From Pseudaeromonas paramecii (GTDB taxonomy: Bacteria; Pseudomonadota; Gammaproteobacteria; Enterobacterales; Aeromonadaceae), in NCBI RefSeq assembly GCF_039540575.1, contig NZ_BAABFC010000007.1:79467-143466 (forward strand): 64,000 nt of DNA. Direction: 5' to 3'. A model generated the notes under the pieces. It saw nothing but the letters and a program-made list of their open reading frames with translations. It searched no databases and was not told the origin of the DNA. Shown in pieces: positions 16,967 to 24,654 of this stretch; positions within the stretch are counted from its first letter, which is position 1, and each line of letters starts with the position of its first letter. A program made the position numbers and the translations under genes.

Positions 16967-17053
16967 CGCTGCGAAAATACACACAATTGTTTGTTTTGTT
17001 GAGAAATTGCCCAAACAAACCAGAAATTCAAAATTCTGCTTGTGTCCTACCAT

Positions 17054-17141
17054 CAGGCTGGCTAGTATTAGCCCCGCTCCAGCAGGGGAGGCTCTTGATG
17101 AGTGCTCCATCGGTGTTGCGGAGCGGCTAACTGCCAGCCTG
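17054..17141 (+). other. Strongly structured element between glmM and secG
   Basis: The 289-base gap between glmM and secG contains a long hairpin. CAGGCTGGC (17054-17062) pairs perfectly with GCCAGCCTG (17133-17141). Inside it TTAG (17068-17071) pairs with CTAA (17127-17130) and CCGCTCC (17074-17080) with GGAGCGG (17120-17126), enclosing a further GGAG/CTCC stem. No ORF fits the region convincingly. It is not a tRNA. It may be a leader RNA of secG, a small RNA, or the folded remnant of a mobile repeat. The strand is assumed from the neighbours. Confidence 0.55.
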
Positions 17142-17255
17142 TCTGGGCTATCAACCAGGTGTTCTGGGGACCTCAAGCCGAGTTAGGTGGCTTGCAAGGA
17201 TGGTAGAATAAACACCTCGGTCACTGAGTTGACCACGTTAAGACAGGGTAAGCAA

Positions 17256-17594
17256 ATGTACGAAATTCTCCTGGTGCTGTATCTGTTGATCTCACTTGCC
17301 TTGATCGGCTTGGTGTTGATCCAGCATGGTAAGGGAGCCGGCATGGGTGCCTCTTTTGGTGCCGGTGCTTCGAATACGGTTTTTGGTTCGGCTGGTTCAG
17401 GTAATTTCCTCACTCGAACCACCGCCATCCTCGCGGCTGTGTTTTTTGTGATTAGTCTGGTGCTGGGCGCCATGACCAATCAAAAGCTCAAGCCGGCAGA
17501 GGATTGGAGTAACCTGGATCAGGCGCAAGCCGAGCAGGTGGCTCCTGTGGCAGTCCAAGATTCTGCAGCGCAGAACACGGATGTGCCCAACTAA
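17256..17594 (+). CDS. secG: Protein translocase subunit SecG
   Basis: A 112-residue inner-membrane protein (E. coli 110). TM1 is ILLVLYLLISLALIGLVLIQ near residues 3-22. A conserved loop HGKGAGMGASFGAGASNTVF follows, then TM2 TTAILAAVFFVISLVLGA near 54-71 and a polar C-terminal tail. It aids SecYEG-SecA export. The start giving MYEILLVLYLL matches the family; an upstream in-frame start is not supported. It is followed at once by the two tRNA genes, as in E. coli. Confidence 0.95.
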   Translation: MYEILLVLYLLISLALIGLVLIQHGKGAGMGASFGAGASNTVFGSAGSGNFLTRTTAILAAVFFVISLVLGAMTNQKLKPAEDWSNLDQAQAEQVAPVAVQDSAAQNTDVPN

Positions 17595-17604
17595 AGCAAG
17601 TTTT

Positions 17605-17690
17605 GCCGAGCTGGTGGAATTGGTAGACACGCTATCTTGAGGGGGTAGTGCCTATCTGGCGTGCGGGTTCAAGTCCCGCGCTCGGCACCA
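17605..17690 (+). tRNA. leuU: tRNA-Leu (anticodon GAG)
   Basis: An 86-nt class II tRNA including an encoded CCA. The acceptor stem GCCGAGC pairs with GCTCGGC. The anticodon stem CTATC/GGTAG encloses loop TTGAGGG, giving GAG. A long variable arm and the T-arm GCGGG-TTCAAGT-CCCGC are present. The location after secG matches E. coli leuU. Confidence 0.97.
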
Positions 17691-17754
17691 AATGTAGAGA
17701 GTTGTCTGGCTTGCAGCCAAATGGTCAGGCAATTATAATCTCGCATGAATCGGA

Positions 17755-17831
<77 letters not shown>

Positions 17832-17908
17832 AATTCTCGTCCATGGCTGTTGCAGTGCACTTGCTGCAGGACGGCCACTCTTGGAGTGGTAATCAGGGTC
17901 CAGTGAAG

Positions 17909-17939
17909 AAGCCCCGATTGGAATATCGGGGCTTTTTTG
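17909..17939 (+). terminator. Terminator after metY
   Basis: AAGCCCCGAT pairs with ATCGGGGCTT, followed by TTTTTTG, about 80 bases after the tRNA. In E. coli read-through at this point feeds the rimP-nusA operon. Confidence 0.9.
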
Positions 17940-18017
17940 TTATCTGATTTCCACGGTCCGTGACGGGACTGTATTCACTGGGCTATATGGCCCTTTTTTT
18001 ATTTACGGAGGGTGGCT

Positions 18018-18476
18018 TTGGCTACGTTAGAACAACGCCTGACTCAGATGCTCGAACCGCCAGTGGAGGCGCTCGGCTACGAATTGTGGGGCATCGAATA
18101 CGTTCGTGCCGGCAAGCATTCGACTCTGCGGGTCTACATCGAACATGCCGATGGCATCACGGTAGAAGATTGTGCCGAGGTGAGCCATCAGGTCAGCGCT
18201 GTGCTGGATGTGGAAGACCCCATCAGCACCGAATACTACCTGGAGGTATCCTCTCCGGGCATGGAGCGCCCTCTGCTCAAATTGGCCCATTTTACCCGTT
18301 ATCTGGGTGAGGTGGCCTCGGTGACATTGCGTATGGCGATGAACAATCGCCGTAAATACAAAGGTGTAATCAAGCAGGTCGATGGGGAAACTATCACCCT
18401 GACCGTCGATGGACAAGACGAGATGCTGGCGTTTGCCAACATTCAACAAGCCAATCTGGTTCCTAACTTTGATTGA
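18018..18476 (+). CDS. rimP: Ribosome maturation factor RimP
   Basis: A 152-residue protein (E. coli 150). The N-terminal alpha/beta domain carries EALGYELWGIEYVRAGKHSTLRVYIE and DDC-like VEDCAEVSHQVSAVLDVEDPI, and SSPGMERPL precedes the C-terminal SH3-like domain. RimP assists 30S maturation. I chose the TTG start seven bases from GGAG, giving (M)ATLEQRL; a GTG two codons upstream is too close to the Shine-Dalgarno sequence. Confidence 0.93.
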   Translation: MATLEQRLTQMLEPPVEALGYELWGIEYVRAGKHSTLRVYIEHADGITVEDCAEVSHQVSAVLDVEDPISTEYYLEVSSPGMERPLLKLAHFTRYLGEVASVTLRMAMNNRRKYKGVIKQVDGETITLTVDGQDEMLAFANIQQANLVPNFD

Positions 18477-18490
18477 CGAGGCAATCGGAC

Positions 18491-19990
18491 ATGAATAAAG
18501 AAATTCTGTTAGTGGTCGATGCGGTCTCCAATGAAAAGGCCGTTCCCCGCGAGAAAATTTTCCAGGCGCTGGAAACTGCCCTGGCCACCGCCACCAAGAA
18601 GAAATATGAAGGCGACATCGAAGTCCGTGTTGCCATCGATCGCAAGACCGGTGACTTTGACACTTTCCGCCGCTGGGAAGTGGTGGATGTCGAGGGTGTG
18701 CTGGAGAACCCGTTCCGCGAAATCACCTTGGACGCCGCGCGGGTCGACGAGCCCGAGATCCAGGTGGGTGACTTTGTTGAGGATCAAATCGAGTCCATCA
18801 CCTTTGACCGTATCACCACCCAAACTGCCAAGCAGGTCATAGTGCAGAAGGTCCGTGAGGCAGAGCGCGCTCAGGTCGTCGAGCAGTTCAAGGATCAAGA
18901 AGGCAGCATCATCACGGGTGTGGTGAAGAAGGTTAACCGCGACAGCATCATTCTGGATCTGGGCAGCAATGCCGAGGCCGTACTGTACCGTGACGACATG
19001 CTGCCCCGCGAAACCTTCCGTCCAGGGGATCGTATCCGCGGCCTGCTGGCGGCGGTGAAGCCGGAAGCCCGTGGTAGTCAGCTGTTTGTCAGCCGCGCTC
19101 ATCCAGACTTCCTCAAGGAACTGTTCCGCATCGAAGTGCCGGAAATCGGTGAAGAGATCATCGAGATCAAGGGTGCAGCCCGTGATCCCGGCTCCCGCGC
19201 CAAGATCGCCGTGAAAACCAATGACCGCCGTATCGACCCCGTGGGTGCCTGTGTGGGCATGCGTGGCGCTCGGGTGCAGGCCGTCTCAGGGGAACTGGCA
19301 GGTGAGCGCATCGATATCGTGCTGTGGGATGACAACGTCGCTCAGTACGTCATCAACGCCATGGCACCGGCCGATGTGGCTTCCATCATTGTCGATGAAG
19401 ACAACCACACCATGGACATCGCCGTGGTGGCCAGCAACCTGGCGCAGGCCATCGGCCGCAACGGGCAGAACGTCCGTCTGGCTTCCCAGCTGACCGGTTG
19501 GGAACTCAACGTCATGACGGTCGAAGAGATGCAACAGAAGCACCAGGCCGAGAAGGATCGCATCCTCAACCTGTTCACCCAGGCTCTGGACATCGATGAC
19601 GAATTCGCCGATGTGCTGATCGAGGAAGGTTTCTCTACCCTCGAAGAGATCGCCTATGTGCCGATGAATGAGCTCTTGTCCATCGAAGGTCTGGACGAGG
19701 AGATGGTGGAAGAGCTGCGGGCGCGTGCCAAGCAGTCCCTGTCTACCAAGGCACTGGCTCAGGAAGAATCCTTTGAAGGGGTGGAGCCGGCAGACGATCT
19801 GCTTGGCTTGGCCGGCCTTAGCCGTGAATTTGCCTACATGCTGGCCGCCCGCGGGGTGGGTACCCTGGAGGAGCTGGCTGAGCAAGGCATCGACGATCTG
19901 ATGGGGATCGAAGGAATGACCGAAGAGAAGGCGGGCCAACTCATCATGGCAGCTCGCAACATCTGTTGGTTCGGTGAGCAGGCCGAATAA
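18491..19990 (+). CDS. nusA: Transcription termination/antitermination factor NusA
   Basis: A 499-residue NusA (E. coli 495). An N-terminal RNA-polymerase-binding domain is followed by S1 (about residues 135-200), two KH domains (IDPVGACVGMRGARVQAVSGEL and the GRNGQNVRLAS loop near 320), and two C-terminal acidic helix-hairpin repeats. It modulates pausing, termination and antitermination. The ATG giving MNKEILLVVDAVSNEK is the family start. It lies 14 bases after rimP within one operon. Confidence 0.98.
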   Translation: MNKEILLVVDAVSNEKAVPREKIFQALETALATATKKKYEGDIEVRVAIDRKTGDFDTFRRWEVVDVEGVLENPFREITLDAARVDEPEIQVGDFVEDQIESITFDRITTQTAKQVIVQKVREAERAQVVEQFKDQEGSIITGVVKKVNRDSIILDLGSNAEAVLYRDDMLPRETFRPGDRIRGLLAAVKPEARGSQLFVSRAHPDFLKELFRIEVPEIGEEIIEIKGAARDPGSRAKIAVKTNDRRIDPVGACVGMRGARVQAVSGELAGERIDIVLWDDNVAQYVINAMAPADVASIIVDEDNHTMDIAVVASNLAQAIGRNGQNVRLASQLTGWELNVMTVEEMQQKHQAEKDRILNLFTQALDIDDEFADVLIEEGFSTLEEIAYVPMNELLSIEGLDEEMVEELRARAKQSLSTKALAQEESFEGVEPADDLLGLAGLSREFAYMLAARGVGTLEELAEQGIDDLMGIEGMTEEKAGQLIMAARNICWFGEQAE

Positions 19991-20006
19991 TCTGCGGAGG
20001 TAATGA

Positions 20007-22667
20007 ATGGCAGAAGTATCAGTAAAACAACTTGCCCAGGATATCGACACCCCGGTGGAGCGTCTTCTTCAGCAGTTCTCTGCGGCCGGTATCACCAAGT
20101 CTGTAGATGATGTGGTGAGCGAAGATGAGAAGCAGAATCTGCTGGCCCATCTGAAGAAGCAGCATGGTGGCGACAGCGACACCGAGCCCAAGCGGATGAC
20201 CCTGCAGCGTAAAACCAAAAGCACCTTGAGTGTCCAGGGCGCGGGTGGTAAGAACAAGTCTGTTCAGGTGGAAGTGCGCAAGTCCAAGACCTATGTACGT
20301 CGCTCCGTAGTGGACGACGCCCAGCGGCAGGAAGAAGAAGAGCGTGCACGTCAGGAAGCTGAACGTCAGGCTCAGGAAGAGAAGGCCCGTCAGGAAGCGG
20401 CAGCGGCAGAAGCCCGCGCCAAGGCTGAGCAGGCCAAGGCCCAGGAACAGGCGCGTAAGAGCGCTGCGGCCAAGAATGAGCCTCCCAAGAAGGTTCATAA
20501 AGAGGTAGACGAGATGGCCAAGCGGGAAGAGGAGGCGCTCAAGCGCCAGCAGGAGCAGGAAGCTCAACGCAAGGCGGAAGCCGAAGCCGAACGTAAGGCC
20601 GAAGAAGCCCGCCGTCTGGCCGAAGAGAATGCCGCCCGCTGGGCCGAAGAGGAAGCCGCGCGCAAGAAGGCTGAAGAGGCCGATGACGAGGCGGGTAATA
20701 CCTCGACCTTTGTCAAGGAAGCCGAAGCGGAACGCGAGCGCCAAGATGAATCTCGGGGGCGCCGCCGTCCGGCCGTGGCCAAGGCCAAGAAGGGCCATGA
20801 CGATGACCGTCGTGATCGTGAAGACCGGGCCCGTGGCCGTGCCAAGGGCAAGCGTGGGCGCATCAATACCCCCAGCTCGATGCAGCATGGCTTCAACAAG
20901 CCGGCTCAGCCGGTTAACCGCGATGTGGTGATCGGTGAGACCATCACGGTGAGCGAGCTGGCTCAGAAGATGGCGGTCAAGGCGGTCGAGGTCATCAAGG
21001 TGATGATGAAGATGGGCGCCATGGCGACCATCAACCAGGTGATCGATCAGGAAACTGCCCAGCTGGTGGCCGAAGAGATGGGCCACAAGGTGGTTCTGCG
21101 TCGTGAAAACGAGCTGGAAGAAGCCGTACTGCAAGACCGTGATTCCACCTCCGAGGCACAACACCGTGCCCCCGTGGTAACCATCATGGGTCACGTCGAC
21201 CACGGTAAGACCTCTCTGCTGGACTATATCCGTAAGGCCAAGGTCGCCGCAGGCGAGGCCGGTGGCATTACCCAGCATATCGGTGCCTACCACGTCGAAA
21301 CCGACAACGGCATGATCACCTTCCTGGACACCCCGGGTCACGCGGCCTTTACCGCCATGCGTGCCCGTGGTGCCAAGGCCACGGATATCGTAGTACTGGT
21401 GGTTGCCGCGGACGACGGCGTCATGCCGCAGACCATTGAGGCTATCCAACACGCCAAGGCCGGTAACGTGCCGCTGGTGGTGGCGGTGAACAAGATCGAC
21501 AAACCCGCAGCCGACCCGGATCGGGTGATGAACGAGTTGACCCGCTACGGTGTCGTCTCAGAAGAGTGGGGTGGTGATACCCAGTTCGTGCAGGTGTCTG
21601 CCAAGACAGGTCAGGGCATCGACGATCTGCTGAACTCCATCCTGCTGCAGGCGGAAGTTCTGGAGCTGAAGGCCGTACAGGATGCCATGGCGTCCGGTGT
21701 GGTCATCGAATCGCGCCTGGACAAGGGCCGTGGTCCGGTCGCTACCGTGCTGGTACAAGAAGGTACCCTGCGTCAGGGTGATATCGTGCTGTGCGGTCTG
21801 GAATACGGCCGGGTGCGCGCCATGCGTGACGAGCTGGGCCAAGACGTCAAGGAAGCCGGTCCTTCCTTCCCGGTGGAAATCCTGGGTCTGTCAGGCGTAC
21901 CGTCAGCCGGTGACGAAGCGACCGTGGTGCGTGACGAGAAGAAGGCCCGAGAAGTGGCCCTGTATCGTCAAGGCAAGTTCCGCGAAGTCAAGCTGGCGCG
22001 CCAGCAGAAGGCCAAGCTGGAAAACATGTTCTCCAACATGACCGAAGGCGAAGTCTCCGAGCTGAATGTGGTGCTCAAGGCCGACGTTCAGGGTTCTACC
22101 GAGGCGATCTGCGACTCGTTGCTGAAGCTCTCCACCGACGAAGTGAAGGTGAAGATCATCGGCTCCGGTGTCGGCGGCATTACCGAAACCGACGCCAGCC
22201 TGGCGGCGGCGTCCAATGCCATCATCCTGGGCTTCAACGTGCGTGCCGACTCCTCTGCTCGCCGCATCATTGAGTCCGAGAACCTGGATCTGCGCTACTA
22301 CTCCGTGATCTATGACTTGATCGACGAAGTGAAGCAGGCCATGAGCGGTATGCTGGCACCGGAGTACAAGCAGCAGATCATCGGTCTGGCCGAAGTGCGC
22401 GACGTGTTCAAGTCGCCCAAGTTTGGTGCCGTGGCTGGCTGTATGGTTACCGAAGGGACCGTCAAGCGCAGCAGCCCCATCCGGGTACTTCGTGACAACG
22501 TGGTCATCTACGAAGGCGAGCTGGAATCCCTGCGTCGCTTCAAGGATGACGTGCCCGAGGTCAAGAATGGCTACGAGTGTGGTATCGCCGTGAAGAACTA
22601 TAACGACGTTCGTGTCGGCGACCAGATCGAAGTCTACGAGACCATCGAGATCCAGCGTACGCTGTAA
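20007..22667 (+). CDS. infB: Translation initiation factor IF-2
   Basis: An 886-residue GTPase (E. coli 890). It has a short N-terminal helical domain (residues 1-50), a long K/E/A/R-rich coiled region (about 95-300), a second IF2_N domain, and the G domain. The G domain carries G1 GHVDHGKTS near residue 394, DTPGH and NKID. Domains II-IV bind the ribosome and fMet-tRNA. It recruits initiator tRNA to the 30S subunit; the initiator tRNA gene is the operon's first transcript here. Seventeen bases separate it from nusA. Confidence 0.98.
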   Translation: MAEVSVKQLAQDIDTPVERLLQQFSAAGITKSVDDVVSEDEKQNLLAHLKKQHGGDSDTEPKRMTLQRKTKSTLSVQGAGGKNKSVQVEVRKSKTYVRRSVVDDAQRQEEEERARQEAERQAQEEKARQEAAAAEARAKAEQAKAQEQARKSAAAKNEPPKKVHKEVDEMAKREEEALKRQQEQEAQRKAEAEAERKAEEARRLAEENAARWAEEEAARKKAEEADDEAGNTSTFVKEAEAERERQDESRGRRRPAVAKAKKGHDDDRRDREDRARGRAKGKRGRINTPSSMQHGFNKPAQPVNRDVVIGETITVSELAQKMAVKAVEVIKVMMKMGAMATINQVIDQETAQLVAEEMGHKVVLRRENELEEAVLQDRDSTSEAQHRAPVVTIMGHVDHGKTSLLDYIRKAKVAAGEAGGITQHIGAYHVETDNGMITFLDTPGHAAFTAMRARGAKATDIVVLVVAADDGVMPQTIEAIQHAKAGNVPLVVAVNKIDKPAADPDRVMNELTRYGVVSEEWGGDTQFVQVSAKTGQGIDDLLNSILLQAEVLELKAVQDAMASGVVIESRLDKGRGPVATVLVQEGTLRQGDIVLCGLEYGRVRAMRDELGQDVKEAGPSFPVEILGLSGVPSAGDEATVVRDEKKAREVALYRQGKFREVKLARQQKAKLENMFSNMTEGEVSELNVVLKADVQGSTEAICDSLLKLSTDEVKVKIIGSGVGGITETDASLAAASNAIILGFNVRADSSARRIIESENLDLRYYSVIYDLIDEVKQAMSGMLAPEYKQQIIGLAEVRDVFKSPKFGAVAGCMVTEGTVKRSSPIRVLRDNVVIYEGELESLRRFKDDVPEVKNGYECGIAVKNYNDVRVGDQIEVYETIEIQRTL

Positions 22668-22676
22668 TCCAGAGCC

Positions 22677-22708
22677 AAAAACAGGGGGCTTAACGGCCCC
22701 CTTTTTGT
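22677..22708 (+). terminator. Intercistronic terminator-like hairpin, infB-rbfA
   Basis: AAAAACAGGGGGC and GCCCCCTTTTTGT form a GC stem followed by five T, ending a dozen bases before rbfA. It probably reduces rather than abolishes downstream transcription, because rbfA has no obvious promoter of its own. Confidence 0.7.
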
Positions 22709-22720
22709 CAGGAATTCACC

Positions 22721-23122
22721 ATGAGCAAAGAATTCAGCCGTTCCCGGCGGGTGGCGCAACAGGTGCAGCGGGAAGTCGCCCTGATACTGCAGCGGGAGAT
22801 CAAGGATCCCCGTATCGGTATGGTCACCGTCTCCGATGTGGAAGTAAGCCGCGATTTGCAGCACGCCAAGATCTTTGTCACCTTCCTCTTTGATGATGAG
22901 CCGAACATCAAGGCGGGCCTGAAGGTGCTGGAAGACGCGGCAGGCTATGTCCGAATTTTGCTAGGCAAGGCGATGCAACTGCGGGTGGTGCCCGAATTGC
23001 GCTTTGCCTATGATAAGACCCTGGTTGAGGGCATGCGCCTGTCCAACCTGGTGACCAACACGATTCGCGAAGACGAGCGCCTGCACCAGGACGCCGGTCA
23101 GAGCGAGGAGGAAGAAGAGTAA
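22721..23122 (+). CDS. rbfA: 30S ribosome-binding factor RbfA
   Basis: A 133-residue KH-like protein identical in length to E. coli RbfA. It opens SKEFSRSRRVAQQVQREVALILQREIKDPRIGMVTV, and the conserved RVVPELRFAYD motif lies near residues 88-98. It binds the 5' end of 16S rRNA late in 30S assembly and is needed in the cold. A glutamate-rich tail ends the protein. truB starts two bases later. Confidence 0.97.
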   Translation: MSKEFSRSRRVAQQVQREVALILQREIKDPRIGMVTVSDVEVSRDLQHAKIFVTFLFDDEPNIKAGLKVLEDAAGYVRILLGKAMQLRVVPELRFAYDKTLVEGMRLSNLVTNTIREDERLHQDAGQSEEEEE

Positions 23123-23124
23123 AG

Positions 23125-24090
23125 ATGTCTCGACGACGTCGTTTCAAGGGCCGTGATGTGCACGGCATACTGCTGCTGAACAAACCCAGTGGCATCACAT
23201 CCAACGATGCCCTGCAGCAGGTCAAGCGTATCTATAACGCGGCCAAGGCTGGCCATACCGGCGCCCTGGATCCCCTGGCCACCGGCATGTTGCCCATCTG
23301 CCTGGGGGAGGCCACCAAGTTTTCCCAGTTCCTGCTGGATGCCGACAAGCGCTATCAGGTGACGGCTCAGTTGGGGGTGCGTACCGATACCAGCGACTCC
23401 GATGGTCAGGTGATCAGCCGGCGTCCCGTGAGCGTGACGGCGGAGCAGTTAGCCGCGTTGTTGCCGCGCTTCATGGGGGAGACCATGCAGGTGCCCTCCA
23501 TGTATTCCGCGCTCAAGCACAACGGCCGGCCGCTGTATGAGTATGCCCGTGAGGGGGTAGTGGTGGAGCGCGAGGCGCGCCCTATCACCATCTACGATCT
23601 CAAGCTGCTCACTTTCACCGGCGACAGCCTGAGCTTGGATGTGCACTGCTCCAAGGGTACCTATATTCGCACCCTGATCGACGATCTGGGTGAGCTGCTG
23701 GGTTGCGGCGCCCATGTGGTGGCCCTGCATCGCAGTCAGGTGGCCACCTATCCTGCGGAACGCATGCTGACCCTGGAGCAGCTGGAGACTCTCTTTGCCC
23801 GCTGCAAGCAAGCCGGTACGCCGCCCCGGGAGCAGCTGGATCCCCTGCTGCTGCCGATGGACACGGCGGTTGCGGCGCTGCCCGAGGTGAACATGTCGGC
23901 CATCGTGGCCAGCTATGTCAATCAGGGGCAGGCGGTGCAGGTTCCCGGGGTGCCCCTGGAAGGCTTTGTTCGCATGACGGTGGGCGAGGAGCGCGAGTTC
24001 ATCGGCGTCGGCGAGATTGATGACGATGGCAAGGTGGCGCCGCGTCGCCTGGTGCGTATCGGTGGTGACGAGGAAGACGAGTCGGCCTGA
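23125..24090 (+). CDS. truB: tRNA pseudouridine(55) synthase TruB
   Basis: A 321-residue pseudouridine synthase (E. coli 314). The catalytic aspartate lies in the block AGHTGALDPLATGMLPICLG near residue 48, preceded by HGILLLNKPSGITSN. A C-terminal PUA domain covers about residues 250-315. It makes the T-loop pseudouridine in nearly all tRNAs. It lies two bases after rbfA. Confidence 0.97.
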   Translation: MSRRRRFKGRDVHGILLLNKPSGITSNDALQQVKRIYNAAKAGHTGALDPLATGMLPICLGEATKFSQFLLDADKRYQVTAQLGVRTDTSDSDGQVISRRPVSVTAEQLAALLPRFMGETMQVPSMYSALKHNGRPLYEYAREGVVVEREARPITIYDLKLLTFTGDSLSLDVHCSKGTYIRTLIDDLGELLGCGAHVVALHRSQVATYPAERMLTLEQLETLFARCKQAGTPPREQLDPLLLPMDTAVAALPEVNMSAIVASYVNQGQAVQVPGVPLEGFVRMTVGEEREFIGVGEIDDDGKVAPRRLVRIGGDEEDESA

Positions 24091-24199
24091 ACGGCTTGCC
24101 TTGCCCATGGGAGTGTGGGAAAATCCGCTGCCCTTTTTTGGCTGAATTAGTGATCGGCCAAAATTACTCAAGTAAGTTTTAATGAATTGGAGAATGACT

Positions 24200-24469
24200 A
24201 TGTCACTAAACGCCGAAACCAAAGCACAAATCGTTGCTGAACACGCTCGTGGCGCCAACGACACCGGTTCACCGGAAGTTCAGGTTGCCCTGCTGACCGC
24301 CCAGATCAACCATCTGCAAGGTCACTTTTCCGAGCACAGCAAGGACCACCACGGTCGCCGTGGTCTGCTGCGCATGGTTTCCCAGCGTCGCAAGCTGCTG
24401 GACTACCTGAAGCGTAAGGACGAAGCTCGTTACGTTGCTCTGATCCAGAAGCTGGGTCTGCGTCGTTAA
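24200..24469 (+). CDS. rpsO: 30S ribosomal protein S15
   Basis: An 89-residue protein, the universal S15 length, with GSPEVQVALLTAQINHLQGHFSEHSKDHHGRRGL and the C-terminal RRKLLDYLKRKD rRNA-binding helices. It nucleates 16S central-domain assembly and in E. coli represses its own translation through a leader pseudoknot. The 109-base leader here would be the place for that. The start at MSLNAETKAQIV was chosen over one six codons upstream. Confidence 0.98.
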   Translation: MSLNAETKAQIVAEHARGANDTGSPEVQVALLTAQINHLQGHFSEHSKDHHGRRGLLRMVSQRRKLLDYLKRKDEARYVALIQKLGLRR

Positions 24470-24496
24470 TCGACGACAAGCACAAGCTGCTATTCG

Positions 24497-24526
24497 TAAA
24501 AAGGAGGCTCAGGCCTCCTTTTTTTC
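24497..24526 (+). terminator. Terminator between rpsO and pnp
   Basis: AAAAAGGAGGC/GCCTCCTTTTTTT hairpin with a 7-T tract, 27 bases after rpsO. Confidence 0.92.
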
Positions 24527-24654
24527 ATCTGTAGCCCGTCCTGGTATTGGGCGCGGGCGCAAAGTCTTACGGCCTGATGCTCTTACCTTTTGCCGGCGTT
24601 AGGCTATACTGGTGCGCTAAATTAAGCGACCAAACACAGATAAAGGAAATTCAA

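Noticed and set aside
17054..17141. Structured element as a third tRNA before secG
   Set aside because: Stem lengths and loops do not fit a cloverleaf and there is no T-loop motif or CCA.
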